NCBI RefSeq assembly: GCF_042100115.1
Contig: NC_091272.1
Location: 4,278,001 to 4,342,000, forward strand
Reading direction: 5' to 3'
Length of the DNA stretch: 64,000 bases
Origin: Alternaria dauci
Lineage: Eukaryota; Ascomycota; Dothideomycetes; Pleosporales; Pleosporaceae
Shown here in pieces: positions 20,606 to 30,178 of the stretch. Position 1 is the stretch's first letter; each line of letters starts with the position of its first letter. Both the position numbers and the translations under genes were made by a program. The notes under the pieces are model-generated. The model was given only the letters and a program-made list of their open reading frames with translations. It was not told the DNA's origin and made no database searches.

Positions 20606-23600
20606 ATGGCCAAAAAACGCAGAGCACGCGATGTCTCTCAGCAGAAGGAACTGGAGAGGAGGCAACGGCGGTCGGCCAACGGAGGGAATCCTCTGCACGA
20701 AGCAAACGCGTCCGGTCGGGTACGTCAAACTCCACCTGCAGCCGCTGCCGTCACGCGTCCCCCTCGCTCTTACCCAGAGGCTCACATGCACCAGCCTGCA
20801 ACCGTGTTTGCGAGTCCCACGCCCTCCCCACGCCCAGAAGCCGCGACTTCCTCGTCAACCCCTTTGCAGCCCACCGCACATTCCCTCTTTGCCCCTCACG
20901 AGGCGACATCTGCATCCTCGTCGACACGCGATCCCATACACGCAGAGAGCTCTCGGCACGGAGCGTGGGGCCCAGCACAGGACGGCCCAGACTTGAACTC
21001 GACCGACTCGTACGAACGAGATCTTGCATTCACTCTACAGTACCATTGGTTCACTGACGACGATTCCGACACGTTTGAACAACAAGACTTGCACCATCCT
21101 GCAACGAATCCCCGCCATCATTCGTCGTGCACTCACCATCACGGCCACCACCACCATCAAGCCCACGACCACCAAGACGCACGCACCGCTCCATCAGGCA
21201 CGCGCTATGTCAGGACAAGGCCTCCAAACAATCCCCCCGCGCCCCACGAATTCTATCGCTACTTGACGCGACTTCCGGAACCCACCGCTCGCAAGCGCTC
21301 ACTCACCAGATACGAGGGTGCCGACGACATGGATCTCACACGCTCCTTGCAACACAAGGGTGCCGCTGCCATCATGCTGTACAACAGTATAGGCCCAAAT
21401 CCTCACGCCAACGACATTTGGCCCGAATGCCGCAGCGCCGCAAAGCTGCCTGCCAAGTATTCCGTGCTAGATCAGAATAAACCACCTGCATCAGACGTGA
21501 AACCAAAGCCTCGTTCGTCCAAAAAGAAGGGTAAGAAGGCTGCAAAGGCTGCAAAGACTGCAAAAGATGCAAAGGCTGAACCAGACACAAAGTCGCTCGA
21601 CTCTTTGCCTGATGCCCCAACATATCGCCGTGAATGGAAACTGCCTGTCGAGTTGGTGGAGCTCATTGCGGACCACCTTGACCGTGATGACATCAAAGCA
21701 CTTCGGCTCGTCAGCCGTGAGCTGAACCAATATGTCTCCCAGGTCATCTTCCAGACGGTCGTCGTTCCCTTCAACACCGAGATATACGGTATGCTGGGAC
21801 AAGACACAAAGCCTGACCTCAAGGGCAAAAAGCGAGCCAGAATTGATAAACCCAGCTATTCGTGGAAGAATGCAAACGGAGACGAAGTGTACAATGGCCA
21901 TGGCCTCGACGTTTTCCGCGGCTTTGGTGCACACATCACAAACTTTGGCATGAGTTTCGAAGTCGCTGAAGACTCACTCTCCATGCCGCCCGTCAAGTTG
22001 GTCATGGAGAGAAAGACGAGCTTTTGGGGAAGTTACGATTGGCCTTATGAAGAATATCGTCGCTTTGATGCTGTCGCTGGCCTTGAAACTGCCGCTGACG
22101 AGACACCGCGAATGAAGACAGCATTCTCCGAGCTGACCAAAGTCAAGGAACTGGCACTGTCCATTGACAGTGGCCTGGGCTGGCTGAACGGGCCCGACAG
22201 ATCTATACGTGCACGCGTCTTGCACAGACCTCCCCGAGTCTTTGGCACAGCCAAAGCTGTTTCCGATCGCAGAACGCAAGCTCAGCAGGAGCTTTGGAAT
22301 CACATTGAAGCATGTCACCAGAAAGATGGTAGCGAAGTCAAGCTGGCCATGTTGTACAGGATCGACGGAAAATTCCCTCTTCCCGAGCTGGAAGAAGCCA
22401 ACAAGGTCGCAGACGTGCAACCGCAAATGCCCTATTTGGATCCTCAGCTGTTAAAAGCAGCAATTCCTTTTGATGCTGCCAACACCCATGTTCCTTCTAG
22501 TTTTGATGACCCATATGTCCTAGACCAGTTTGTGTCAACACCGCCACCTTCAGGCACAGGCATTCTTTTCTCGTCGACCAAAACGCCATCCGAGGGTGCG
22601 CTGCTTGTGAACCCTGTCATACCCGCCAACCTCACCAAAGCACAAAAGGAATGGTTGTTAGAGACTGAATGGGCACAGCGGGCCTTCATGTCTTCTTACT
22701 TGCTCTCTGTCATCGATAATCCAACCACGTTCCAGCTAGTACATACCTTCAACATCTCAGGACTCTCTGATCGTTATCTGCCGATGCTAAATCGCTCAGA
22801 CTTCTGGGACGCACTACCTAGTCTTCGTAATGTCACCCTCATGCTGATACCAGGCTGGCGAACAGTACAGAAAGATGAAGCTGGCTTAGTCGACACGCCA
22901 AAGACCGACCCCACCCAGGATATGGGTATGCTTTTCGACCTTCTGCATGACCACATTAGTTGCCGGTCGAATATTCGTCATTTGAAAGTCGGTTTCGTCA
23001 CTGGAGGTGAGCACGCCGAAGGGCTTCATGCAAGGAACAAGTTGTTATTCCCTGCTCCCATTGTGGATCTGCGAGTTCGTGCACAACCTTCGGCTTTCCA
23101 CCCTACAGGGCTGGTGTCGACTGACGCCGCTTGCTTGAAAGAATGTTTGCTACAGTTTCCTCATGTCGAACAGCTAGTCCTAAACAACTGTTGGATCACA
23201 CCGTCAGCTCTGCTGCAATTCGTCAAATTGCACGATCACCACAAGCTGCAAAACCTGATACTGGATTCCGTATCGCTTACGGCCGTGCTGCGTCCACCGA
23301 TCATCAACCCAAATAATCTAGCTCATCAGGCAGCAGCACTTCAGAACATGATGCCGCCACCTGGAGTGGGCGCACTATTGGGGGCTGTTGGTGCCAACGG
23401 TCCTCCGCAATTGATGCCAAATCAACCACAGTTCTTACAAGCTTATTTCCAGATGCTTCGAATGCAACTCCAACATCTGCAGGCCAACGCAGCTGGCACC
23501 CAGCACAACAACATTCTCGCCTTGCAGAATCAATTGCAGCAGCAGATGGCCCAAGCACAAAACAATCAAGGACAACAGCATCACCACCAACCTCACGCTC

Positions 23601-24340
23601 CTGTTCTGGGTCCTATTCCGGTTCATCATCATCAGGCTCATGGCCAAGTTCATGGTCAGGCTCAGGCGCAGGCTCCGACACAACCGCAGCAGCAACACCA
23701 ACAGCTTGGAACATTTGCTCAGCAGTTTGCCAATGTCACCCAGTTGGCCACTCAAATCCATCAATTGCAAACTCAGATTATTGCAGGCCACGCTCAGGCT
23801 CCACCTGTTGCCGCGCTGGCGACCGGACACGCTGTTGGGAACTTGCAGTCGGTGCTCAAGGCACAGCCCCGTGAAGGCTCTTGGGTGGATATTATTGATC
23901 AGATCTCACCCGGTACTAATCTCTCTGACTTTGAGTCAGACCATTCCAAAGCCGACAGCGATCGCACCACCTCACTTCGATCGGTCGAGTTTGTCTCTTG
24001 TGGCTATGCAAAGCTCGCCCACGCACCATATGACCAATCTGACATCGATCCTCGAAACATTGCAGCCATGTTCCGCAACCCAATATTCAACAAACGAGCA
24101 ATCGCTCTGTCTCCCGCTATGCTGAGTAACAAGTGGCCTTACTTGGGGGAGATTGTGCAGGAGATTGAGCCTTCCGAGCTTGCTGCGCTCAATGCCGGCT
24201 GGAATTTGAGCACTGGCTGGGATGATACTGAAGTTGCGCGGGCTGTTGAGTTTGATGGTATCCTCACCGGTGGTACAGGGCGCTTCACAGGCATCATACA
24301 GCAGTCAGATAGAGTTGTCGATGGGGCTTCTGCGAGTTAG
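20606..24340 (+). CDS. Large Gln/His-rich F-box protein
   Basis: A single exon of 1244 residues starting at the first ATG (MAKKRRARDVSQQKELERRQ). The first 200 residues are basic, then Pro/Ser/His-rich (HHHGHHHHQAHDHQD). A Lys/Ala cluster (SSKKKGKKAAKAAKTAKDAK, about residues 304-323) could be a nuclear signal. It precedes a clear F-box at residues 345-395 (KLPVELVELIADHLDRDDIK, then ALRLVSRELN). The middle is a large alpha/beta region consistent with irregular leucine-rich or F-box-associated repeats (RNVTLMLIPGW, QFPHVEQLVLNNCWI). Residues 900-1080 are Gln/His-rich. F-box proteins bind Skp1 and select targets for SCF ubiquitin ligases; the target here is unknown. Confidence 0.85.
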   Translation: MAKKRRARDVSQQKELERRQRRSANGGNPLHEANASGRVRQTPPAAAAVTRPPRSYPEAHMHQPATVFASPTPSPRPEAATSSSTPLQPTAHSLFAPHEATSASSSTRDPIHAESSRHGAWGPAQDGPDLNSTDSYERDLAFTLQYHWFTDDDSDTFEQQDLHHPATNPRHHSSCTHHHGHHHHQAHDHQDARTAPSGTRYVRTRPPNNPPAPHEFYRYLTRLPEPTARKRSLTRYEGADDMDLTRSLQHKGAAAIMLYNSIGPNPHANDIWPECRSAAKLPAKYSVLDQNKPPASDVKPKPRSSKKKGKKAAKAAKTAKDAKAEPDTKSLDSLPDAPTYRREWKLPVELVELIADHLDRDDIKALRLVSRELNQYVSQVIFQTVVVPFNTEIYGMLGQDTKPDLKGKKRARIDKPSYSWKNANGDEVYNGHGLDVFRGFGAHITNFGMSFEVAEDSLSMPPVKLVMERKTSFWGSYDWPYEEYRRFDAVAGLETAADETPRMKTAFSELTKVKELALSIDSGLGWLNGPDRSIRARVLHRPPRVFGTAKAVSDRRTQAQQELWNHIEACHQKDGSEVKLAMLYRIDGKFPLPELEEANKVADVQPQMPYLDPQLLKAAIPFDAANTHVPSSFDDPYVLDQFVSTPPPSGTGILFSSTKTPSEGALLVNPVIPANLTKAQKEWLLETEWAQRAFMSSYLLSVIDNPTTFQLVHTFNISGLSDRYLPMLNRSDFWDALPSLRNVTLMLIPGWRTVQKDEAGLVDTPKTDPTQDMGMLFDLLHDHISCRSNIRHLKVGFVTGGEHAEGLHARNKLLFPAPIVDLRVRAQPSAFHPTGLVSTDAACLKECLLQFPHVEQLVLNNCWITPSALLQFVKLHDHHKLQNLILDSVSLTAVLRPPIINPNNLAHQAAALQNMMPPPGVGALLGAVGANGPPQLMPNQPQFLQAYFQMLRMQLQHLQANAAGTQHNNILALQNQLQQQMAQAQNNQGQQHHHQPHAPVLGPIPVHHHQAHGQVHGQAQAQAPTQPQQQHQQLGTFAQQFANVTQLATQIHQLQTQIIAGHAQAPPVAALATGHAVGNLQSVLKAQPREGSWVDIIDQISPGTNLSDFESDHSKADSDRTTSLRSVEFVSCGYAKLAHAPYDQSDIDPRNIAAMFRNPIFNKRAIALSPAMLSNKWPYLGEIVQEIEPSELAALNAGWNLSTGWDDTEVARAVEFDGILTGGTGRFTGIIQQSDRVVDGASAS

Positions 24341-25084
24341 TGGAATGCGCTTAGACACTCTGATCTTGCTGCATGTATGCTGACATGTTTTCTAGATCTT
24401 TGCGCGCTTTCCTCACGGTTCCAAAGAATTGAACTGTCACGAAACTTCAAAATGCGGGCTTATGAGTTGTAATACCACGGTACTTGTTTAGAGTTTGGAA
24501 TGCATAATCAGTAGCCTAAACTGCTTTTTTGGTTGTGTACATTGGCGGTCGGAGTTCTGTAGTTGTGGGTCAGCGGTGTTATAAAAGAGGGTTCTAGCTG
24601 GACCGAAGAATATCCTAGGCAAAAGCGCATTCAATCGCATCATCCTTTTACTTGAGAATTCCCCCATTTGAGAGAGCCTGTTCGTTCAGATTGTTGAGAA
24701 TTGTGGATCAATTGCATCATTGCTATGCCAATTACCCATCATCACAATGAAGCGAGTGTTGAAGTAGGAGTAGGGTGACCCACTCCACACAGTCAAAACC
24801 CGCATGTTCATCGGCTTAAGCATGCCGTCTCTGAGCTTTCAGCAGGAAACAATCGGCTACGTCTACAGATTTGTTGATTTCAAATGCTTGCCAGGTTTCG
24901 TGTCCTGCTTTTACCAATGGAGTTGGCAGCAAACATCGTCACGGTATGGTATATATCTATGTACAGTGCAGGATAAACTCTATTTCTCTATTCAGAATGT
25001 CTATATTCTACCAGAAAATCAGGTCTATTCGTGTCCCCTATATTTCCAATCCTCAATCGACCACTTCCACCCACCGCGCACCCT
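24341..25084. other. Convergent intergenic region
   Basis: About 0.74 kb between the stop codons of two facing genes, AT-richer than the flanking exons, as expected for 3' UTRs. Plus-strand frames at 24804-25283 run antisense into the phosphatase gene and look accidental. Confidence 0.45.
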
Positions 25085-26882
25085 CTACTCATACCCAGCG
25101 GGCTCAACCGTTGCGGGGAAAGCCGGCTCATCAAGTCGACTCGCACAAGCCGCCTTCCAGTTCTTTGGCGTATACTTGTCCACAATAGCCTTGAATGCAT
25201 CTAGCGTACAGAAAGTAGTATCGCCTTCTAGATGCTTACCGGGGGCTTTGCATCCAGGTATCTGCATAATCTTGTCGTTGTAACGGAGACGGACGTAGTA
25301 GTCGTTTAGTTGATCGCGTTGGGCGGGGGTAAGATCGGTGATGGGTTTACGTGCTATGCCTTCTGGTGTGAGACTGGAGTCTGACGCAGTTTTAGTGCTG
25401 CCGAAGAGGGAGGACCACCAGCTTTGACTTTTGTTGGCGCCGTTTTGGTCCGTAGGAGTGGGTGCTTCCTTGAAGCCAGCAGCGCTTCGCTTTCTGAACA
25501 TTTCAACGGCGATGTGGGATGTGAATGGGGGCCACTTTTCGCCGTCAAATGCGCCAAGAGACGTGAGGACGCCAGCTAGCGTCGTATCGTGGCATCCAGA
25601 CATCTGAATGTGGGTGTATGAAATCAGTACACGTCTCACATGCAGTCTGTACAGGGAAACTTACAGCAAAGCGGATGTTGGTTTCGCCGCCTCGTCCTTT
25701 GCCCAACTTGCCATCTACGCCTCCGACTTCTACAATGCCGGAGTTGCCATTTCGTTCGACATTGCCGACCATTCGTGAAGTGATGTCACCCATCAGGCCA
25801 CCAATGCCGAGCATGCGGTACTCGGAGGACTCGTTGTAGCCTTGGTACCATTCTTCAACCGCAATCTTGTCAATTATCGAGCGGGCCTTAGGGTCATAAA
25901 ACTCTTTTGGTAGCTTCGTTTGTGGCCCATGCGCATCGGTGGCATTGAGCGTGTCCATTATACCTGAAAGTCGGGGGTGAGAGTCTACGGCTACCTTCTG
26001 CTGCTCAGGCATCCACTTGGAGAGGACCTTGGTAAGGTAACGCATGTCGTCTGTGTCATTCCAACGCTCAGCGGCACGTTGCGCGAACGCTCGGCTTAGT
26101 TGAGCAAAGCGCCTGCAGCTAGCATCGTTTGGAAAGAGTGTCTCGTCAGCCGGAGTTCTTTGGATGATGGTTGGGGGAGGAAAGTCGGCAGTTCGTGCTG
26201 ATGGTGGATAGAAGCCCCAGAAGGCTTGTTGGACAGACTCTAGAGCACGCGGAATAGGCGTTGCACGCAGGTAGATCATGTCGCTATCTGAAATGAGCTG
26301 AGGCATGAACTTTAGTTGATTGACGTAGAGATGGCGAAGGCGCTCTCCTAGGGCCAGAGTTGTCTCACGGCCCTTGTCAGTAAGTTCACCAGGCTGGCAT
26401 ATGGCATCAAACTCGCCCTGGGGACCAGAAGCAATGACAGGGCCATCGTCCATCCCAAAGGTTTCGAGACGGCGGCGGTATTTGAGCTGATCCCATTTCG
26501 AAAAGTCTTTGGTATTCAGAATTATACTGGTAAGTTGTCGGGCGGAATTGCAGTACGGCCAGTAGGGCGGCAATCCAGTCTAGTTTTGATCTTAGCAATT
26601 GTATTGTCGTACCTGATGCAGGCACTTACATTCTGGAAGCGAGGTGATACAGGACTTCTTTCGCCTAGATGTAGATGTCAATATCCCGGCTTGCGAGCAT
26701 GCCAGTAGAACGTGAAGGAGCCTCACCATGACGAAGTAGCTAGTTTTTCAGTCAGCAATAGCACAAGGGGATGCCACATTGTTGGTGCTTACGATCTGGA
26801 CGAGCTGTAGTTCAAGCTCTTTTGGATAAAGCTTATCGAGCTCTTCCTGCGAATAGAACTGCCGCGGTATGAGGGTAGTCAT
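25085..26882 (-). CDS. Intracellular histidine acid phosphatase (branch 2)
   Basis: Five exons (26882-26793, 26739-26727, 26664-26630, 26579-25665, 25603-25085) encode 523 residues. Exons 2 and 3 are only 13 and 35 bases, yet both keep the frame and have GT-AG borders. Together they encode RHGERSP, the catalytic motif with the phosphate-accepting His. The proton-donor motif appears as MSGCHDTTLAG at the start of the last exon. SDSDMIYLRATPIPRALESV is also characteristic. No signal peptide is seen (MTTLIPRQFYSQEELDKLYP), unlike secreted phytases, so it resembles the 2-phosphoxylose phosphatase/lysosomal acid phosphatase-like group and is probably intracellular. Its substrate is unknown. The start is divergent from the PPR gene. 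Confidence 0.88.
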
Positions 26883-27310
26883 CGTACACTCGGTCAATAG
26901 ATTGAACCTAAGAATTGAGAGAGGAGGCTATGCTAGGATTCACGTCTGCTCTAGAGATGAACACAGCGAGGCGTAATCGGACCGGAGATGTTTCTGGAGA
27001 AGCGCTTAGTCACGTGCGGCGTGCGGACGTCATGGCGTCTCATTGGCCGGAGGTATTCCGCGTACTATCGCGACACATGCACGCGATCTGTAGCAGCACC
27101 CATCCTCGTGTAGGTCAGGCCATGGAAAACGTTCTACTGAGTACACCGGAGCTCTTCCTCTTCTGAACTGACAAGCCTGCGCTGTCGAGGGCTTGATTTA
27201 CTGTAGCCGCTGTGTCCTACAGATGCTTGCGACAAAAAGTTCTTACTTCACAAGCTAACCGTCGCCCCCAGCTTTCATATCTCCAACACTCCCAGGCTCT
27301 TTGCGGCATC
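26883..27310. promoter_or_regulatory. Divergent promoter (phosphatase / PPR)
   Basis: About 430 bases between the ATGs of the minus-strand phosphatase and the plus-strand PPR gene, so both promoters must lie here or overlap. The frames at 26915-27166 and in the PPR leader lack recognisable sequence. Confidence 0.55.
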
Positions 27311-30178
27311 ATGCTAGGCGCATACGTATGTCGCCAATGTCGAGCACGCCTATCTCGACGCATTGCTCCCGTCCGAAGCCCCCAATGGCAACCTAGAGCC
27401 ACGATCGTTTCGCTGGCCGGCCACAACCTAAACGACAACGCCGAACCATTACGAGAAGGAGCATCGACACCAGCCAGAGAAAAGGAAGTGTCTCCACAAG
27501 AAGCAGATCGCAATGGGCCTGATACAAACCTCCCGAATCTACGAGCCCGCCAGCCCGCCACCCGATACTCCAGACTCATATACGGCGAGACAGACAACAA
27601 CCTGGCATACACTGGGGGCCAAGAAGAACGTGCATCCGATGAGAAAGAACAAAAGCAGTCATCAAAAGTGGAGCGGGCTCATGCTGACCCTGTGCTCGAT
27701 GCCCTTAGCGAAAGGCACGTGAATGAAGCCTGGCAGTTGTTTGAGAGCATTTACACTGCAAGAGACTGCAAGGCTTTGGTCGAGCCAACACAACGTGATG
27801 CGCGTTTAATGAGTGAGGATAAGGTATTTTCCCTCCTCCTCAGAGACGTCACGCGTGCCTTCTGTGCGGGCAGAACGAAACCAGACGTCAGCCCAACCAG
27901 GGTGCTTTTTAAATACCAACAGCTTGGCATTGCTCGCCATGAATACTGGGTGAAGCCGACAATAGCTTATTTGACGCTTGAAATCATAAAGGCCGTGAAT
28001 TCGCTGTCTGGGTCGCGACGAGACCTTCGTGCACTGCTCCAGGAGCTAGTGTCCGTATGGCGGCTTTTCTTCCAATGCATGGGACCAAAGAACGATTCAA
28101 TGGAGTCGGTTAGTACCGACTGGAATATACCACAACCTGAGGCAATCGCAGAGATGCATGATGACGGTCAATTCAATTTGCGCTTACAGGAGTATATACC
28201 CAACTATGTCGCAAGTCCTGCGTTGGCCTTTTGCGCTGTCTATTTCTACAACATCTCGAACGCGCTAGACCCAGCGACGCGCGAGCAAGCCGCGCCTTTT
28301 CTAGCCTTCCTTGAACGACTACTCGCTGGCTCGTTTGTAGACTCGATTTTCAAACATACAACAGGAAGCCTGGATTTCCGAAAACTGCCGGAGCCTGTAA
28401 AACGCCAAGTCATTCAAGAAATTGATGCTGTGCCGGGGAAAGCCATGGTGGCCATCGGGAAAAGTGGTCAGACTCTCGGACCAGATAACACCGGTGACGA
28501 GTACTCCAACTTGGAAGCGTTCTTTATGAAGAGAATAGCGCGTGCGGTCGAGACCAAATCTTCGGCGGTCGCACTGGACGGTATTTGGGAAGAAGTTGGG
28601 AAACTATATACCATGCAGAACAAGACTACTGCCATACCTCCTTCCATATACAACGCCTTTCTTTCCGGTTACATGACTCTTTTTCACCCACAACGCTCCG
28701 TCGAGGTCTGGAATCACATGGTCGCCCACAACGTAAAACCAAACATGCATACCTGGGTGGCGCTTCTGGAAGGCTGTGCAGCAGCAAGAGACCTTGATGG
28801 TTTGAATGCAATGTGGGAGCGCATGCTGAAATCCGGTCTTGAGCCCAGCAATTATGCCTGGACGACACGTATCAACGGCTTAGTGTCTTTGAGGCAGGTC
28901 AGCAAGGCCTTGGTCGCACTGGATGACATGGCCAAACGCTGGATAGCAGCAGAGAATGCCATCAACAACGTCCAGAAGCGTGTCAAAGGACAAAAAGGCT
29001 TGATAAAGCCATCGTTGAGCAAAGCAGTCAACACTTGCCCAAAACCCTCTATCGAAGTCGTCAACGGTGCCATATCTGCCATTGTACAGTTCCGTCCTGA
29101 CGCCATGCGCCACGAGAAGAAAGTAGAGTTTGTTCAAAAACTCCTCACATGGTCGAAGAACTTTGAGATCAAGCCTGATGCCGTAACCTACAACTCGCTC
29201 GTAAAGCTCTACCTAACAGCAGGCGACAAATCAACCGCCTACAAAATCCTCTCGCAAATGGAAAAGGACGGGCTACAGGGCGACGCAGCAACACACGCAA
29301 TGCTTATCGGCGCCACCTTTGACAACCAAATCTTTGATAATCTGTCCGAAGCTCAACAAACGTCGGGCATCCTGAAGATACTCGACGACCTAGAAGCCGG
29401 CGGTATCAAGATGAACGACTACATTTACGCTACAGCCATTGATCGTCTGCTGAAGAAATACGCCAACCATACCGCTGTGCGCGCGGTCCTAGAGCACATG
29501 GCCAGCCGAAAGTTGATTCCGAGCGTGCATGCGTACACGTCCATTATAACACACTACTTCCAATCCGACCCACCCAACATAGCCGGCGTCGATGACATCG
29601 TCCTCCGCCTCTTCAATGCACACCGTATGCCCAGCGATAGCGTGCTCTTTGACCGGCTTCTCGAGGGTTACGCGAGTTGCGGCGAGGTGGGCAAGATGAT
29701 GAGTGTACTCACGCGTATGAGTAAGCGCGAACACTTACCTGGTTGGAGCGCTATGATTGCTGTCGTCAGGGCGCTAGCAAGAGAGGGGGATTTTGACAGG
29801 GCAAAGGAGATCATAAGGGATGTTGCCAGGGGGCAGGGTGTGGCAAAGGGCGGTATTCTGGGGGATCGGAAGGGCGAGGCTATGTTTACACGGGTAGTTT
29901 GGGAATTGGGATTTGGGGAGGAGATGATGGGGGATCGTATGGGTGGTGAAGGGAGGGGTGGTGTCGCGGGTTTGGAGGGAAGCATGATGGAGCAGCAGTT
30001 TGATACCTCGCAGTACGAGATGGGATCCGGGAGTGCGCAGTATGGACAACAGCAGCAACAGTCAGCGTATGGTCGTGACCATACGACTACGAGAACTGGG
30101 CGAGAACCTGGTAGCGTGGATGAGGAGGACATCCATGGCTTTTCGACCAATAAGTCTGAGGTTGGAGACAGGAAGTAG
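27311..30178 (+). CDS. Mitochondrial pentatricopeptide repeat (PPR) protein
   Basis: One exon of 955 residues; the frame is open upstream but the first ATG is at 27311. The N-terminus is Arg-rich with no acidic residues (MLGAYVCRQCRARLSRRIAP), a good mitochondrial presequence. A variable helical region follows. PPR units are visible from about residue 440: SVEVWNHMVAHNVKPNMHTW, AMWERMLKSGLEPSNYAW, PDAVTYNSLVKLYLTAGD, ILDDLEAGGIKMNDYIYA, and LEHMASRKLIPSVHAYTS. The C-terminus is Gly/Gln-rich and looks disordered. Fungal PPR proteins bind mitochondrial transcripts for processing, stability or translation; the target RNA is unknown. It may correspond to a Cya-5/Dmr1-type protein, but I cannot choose between them by eye. 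Confidence 0.88.
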   Translation: MLGAYVCRQCRARLSRRIAPVRSPQWQPRATIVSLAGHNLNDNAEPLREGASTPAREKEVSPQEADRNGPDTNLPNLRARQPATRYSRLIYGETDNNLAYTGGQEERASDEKEQKQSSKVERAHADPVLDALSERHVNEAWQLFESIYTARDCKALVEPTQRDARLMSEDKVFSLLLRDVTRAFCAGRTKPDVSPTRVLFKYQQLGIARHEYWVKPTIAYLTLEIIKAVNSLSGSRRDLRALLQELVSVWRLFFQCMGPKNDSMESVSTDWNIPQPEAIAEMHDDGQFNLRLQEYIPNYVASPALAFCAVYFYNISNALDPATREQAAPFLAFLERLLAGSFVDSIFKHTTGSLDFRKLPEPVKRQVIQEIDAVPGKAMVAIGKSGQTLGPDNTGDEYSNLEAFFMKRIARAVETKSSAVALDGIWEEVGKLYTMQNKTTAIPPSIYNAFLSGYMTLFHPQRSVEVWNHMVAHNVKPNMHTWVALLEGCAAARDLDGLNAMWERMLKSGLEPSNYAWTTRINGLVSLRQVSKALVALDDMAKRWIAAENAINNVQKRVKGQKGLIKPSLSKAVNTCPKPSIEVVNGAISAIVQFRPDAMRHEKKVEFVQKLLTWSKNFEIKPDAVTYNSLVKLYLTAGDKSTAYKILSQMEKDGLQGDAATHAMLIGATFDNQIFDNLSEAQQTSGILKILDDLEAGGIKMNDYIYATAIDRLLKKYANHTAVRAVLEHMASRKLIPSVHAYTSIITHYFQSDPPNIAGVDDIVLRLFNAHRMPSDSVLFDRLLEGYASCGEVGKMMSVLTRMSKREHLPGWSAMIAVVRALAREGDFDRAKEIIRDVARGQGVAKGGILGDRKGEAMFTRVVWELGFGEEMMGDRMGGEGRGGVAGLEGSMMEQQFDTSQYEMGSGSAQYGQQQQQSAYGRDHTTTRTGREPGSVDEEDIHGFSTNKSEVGDRK

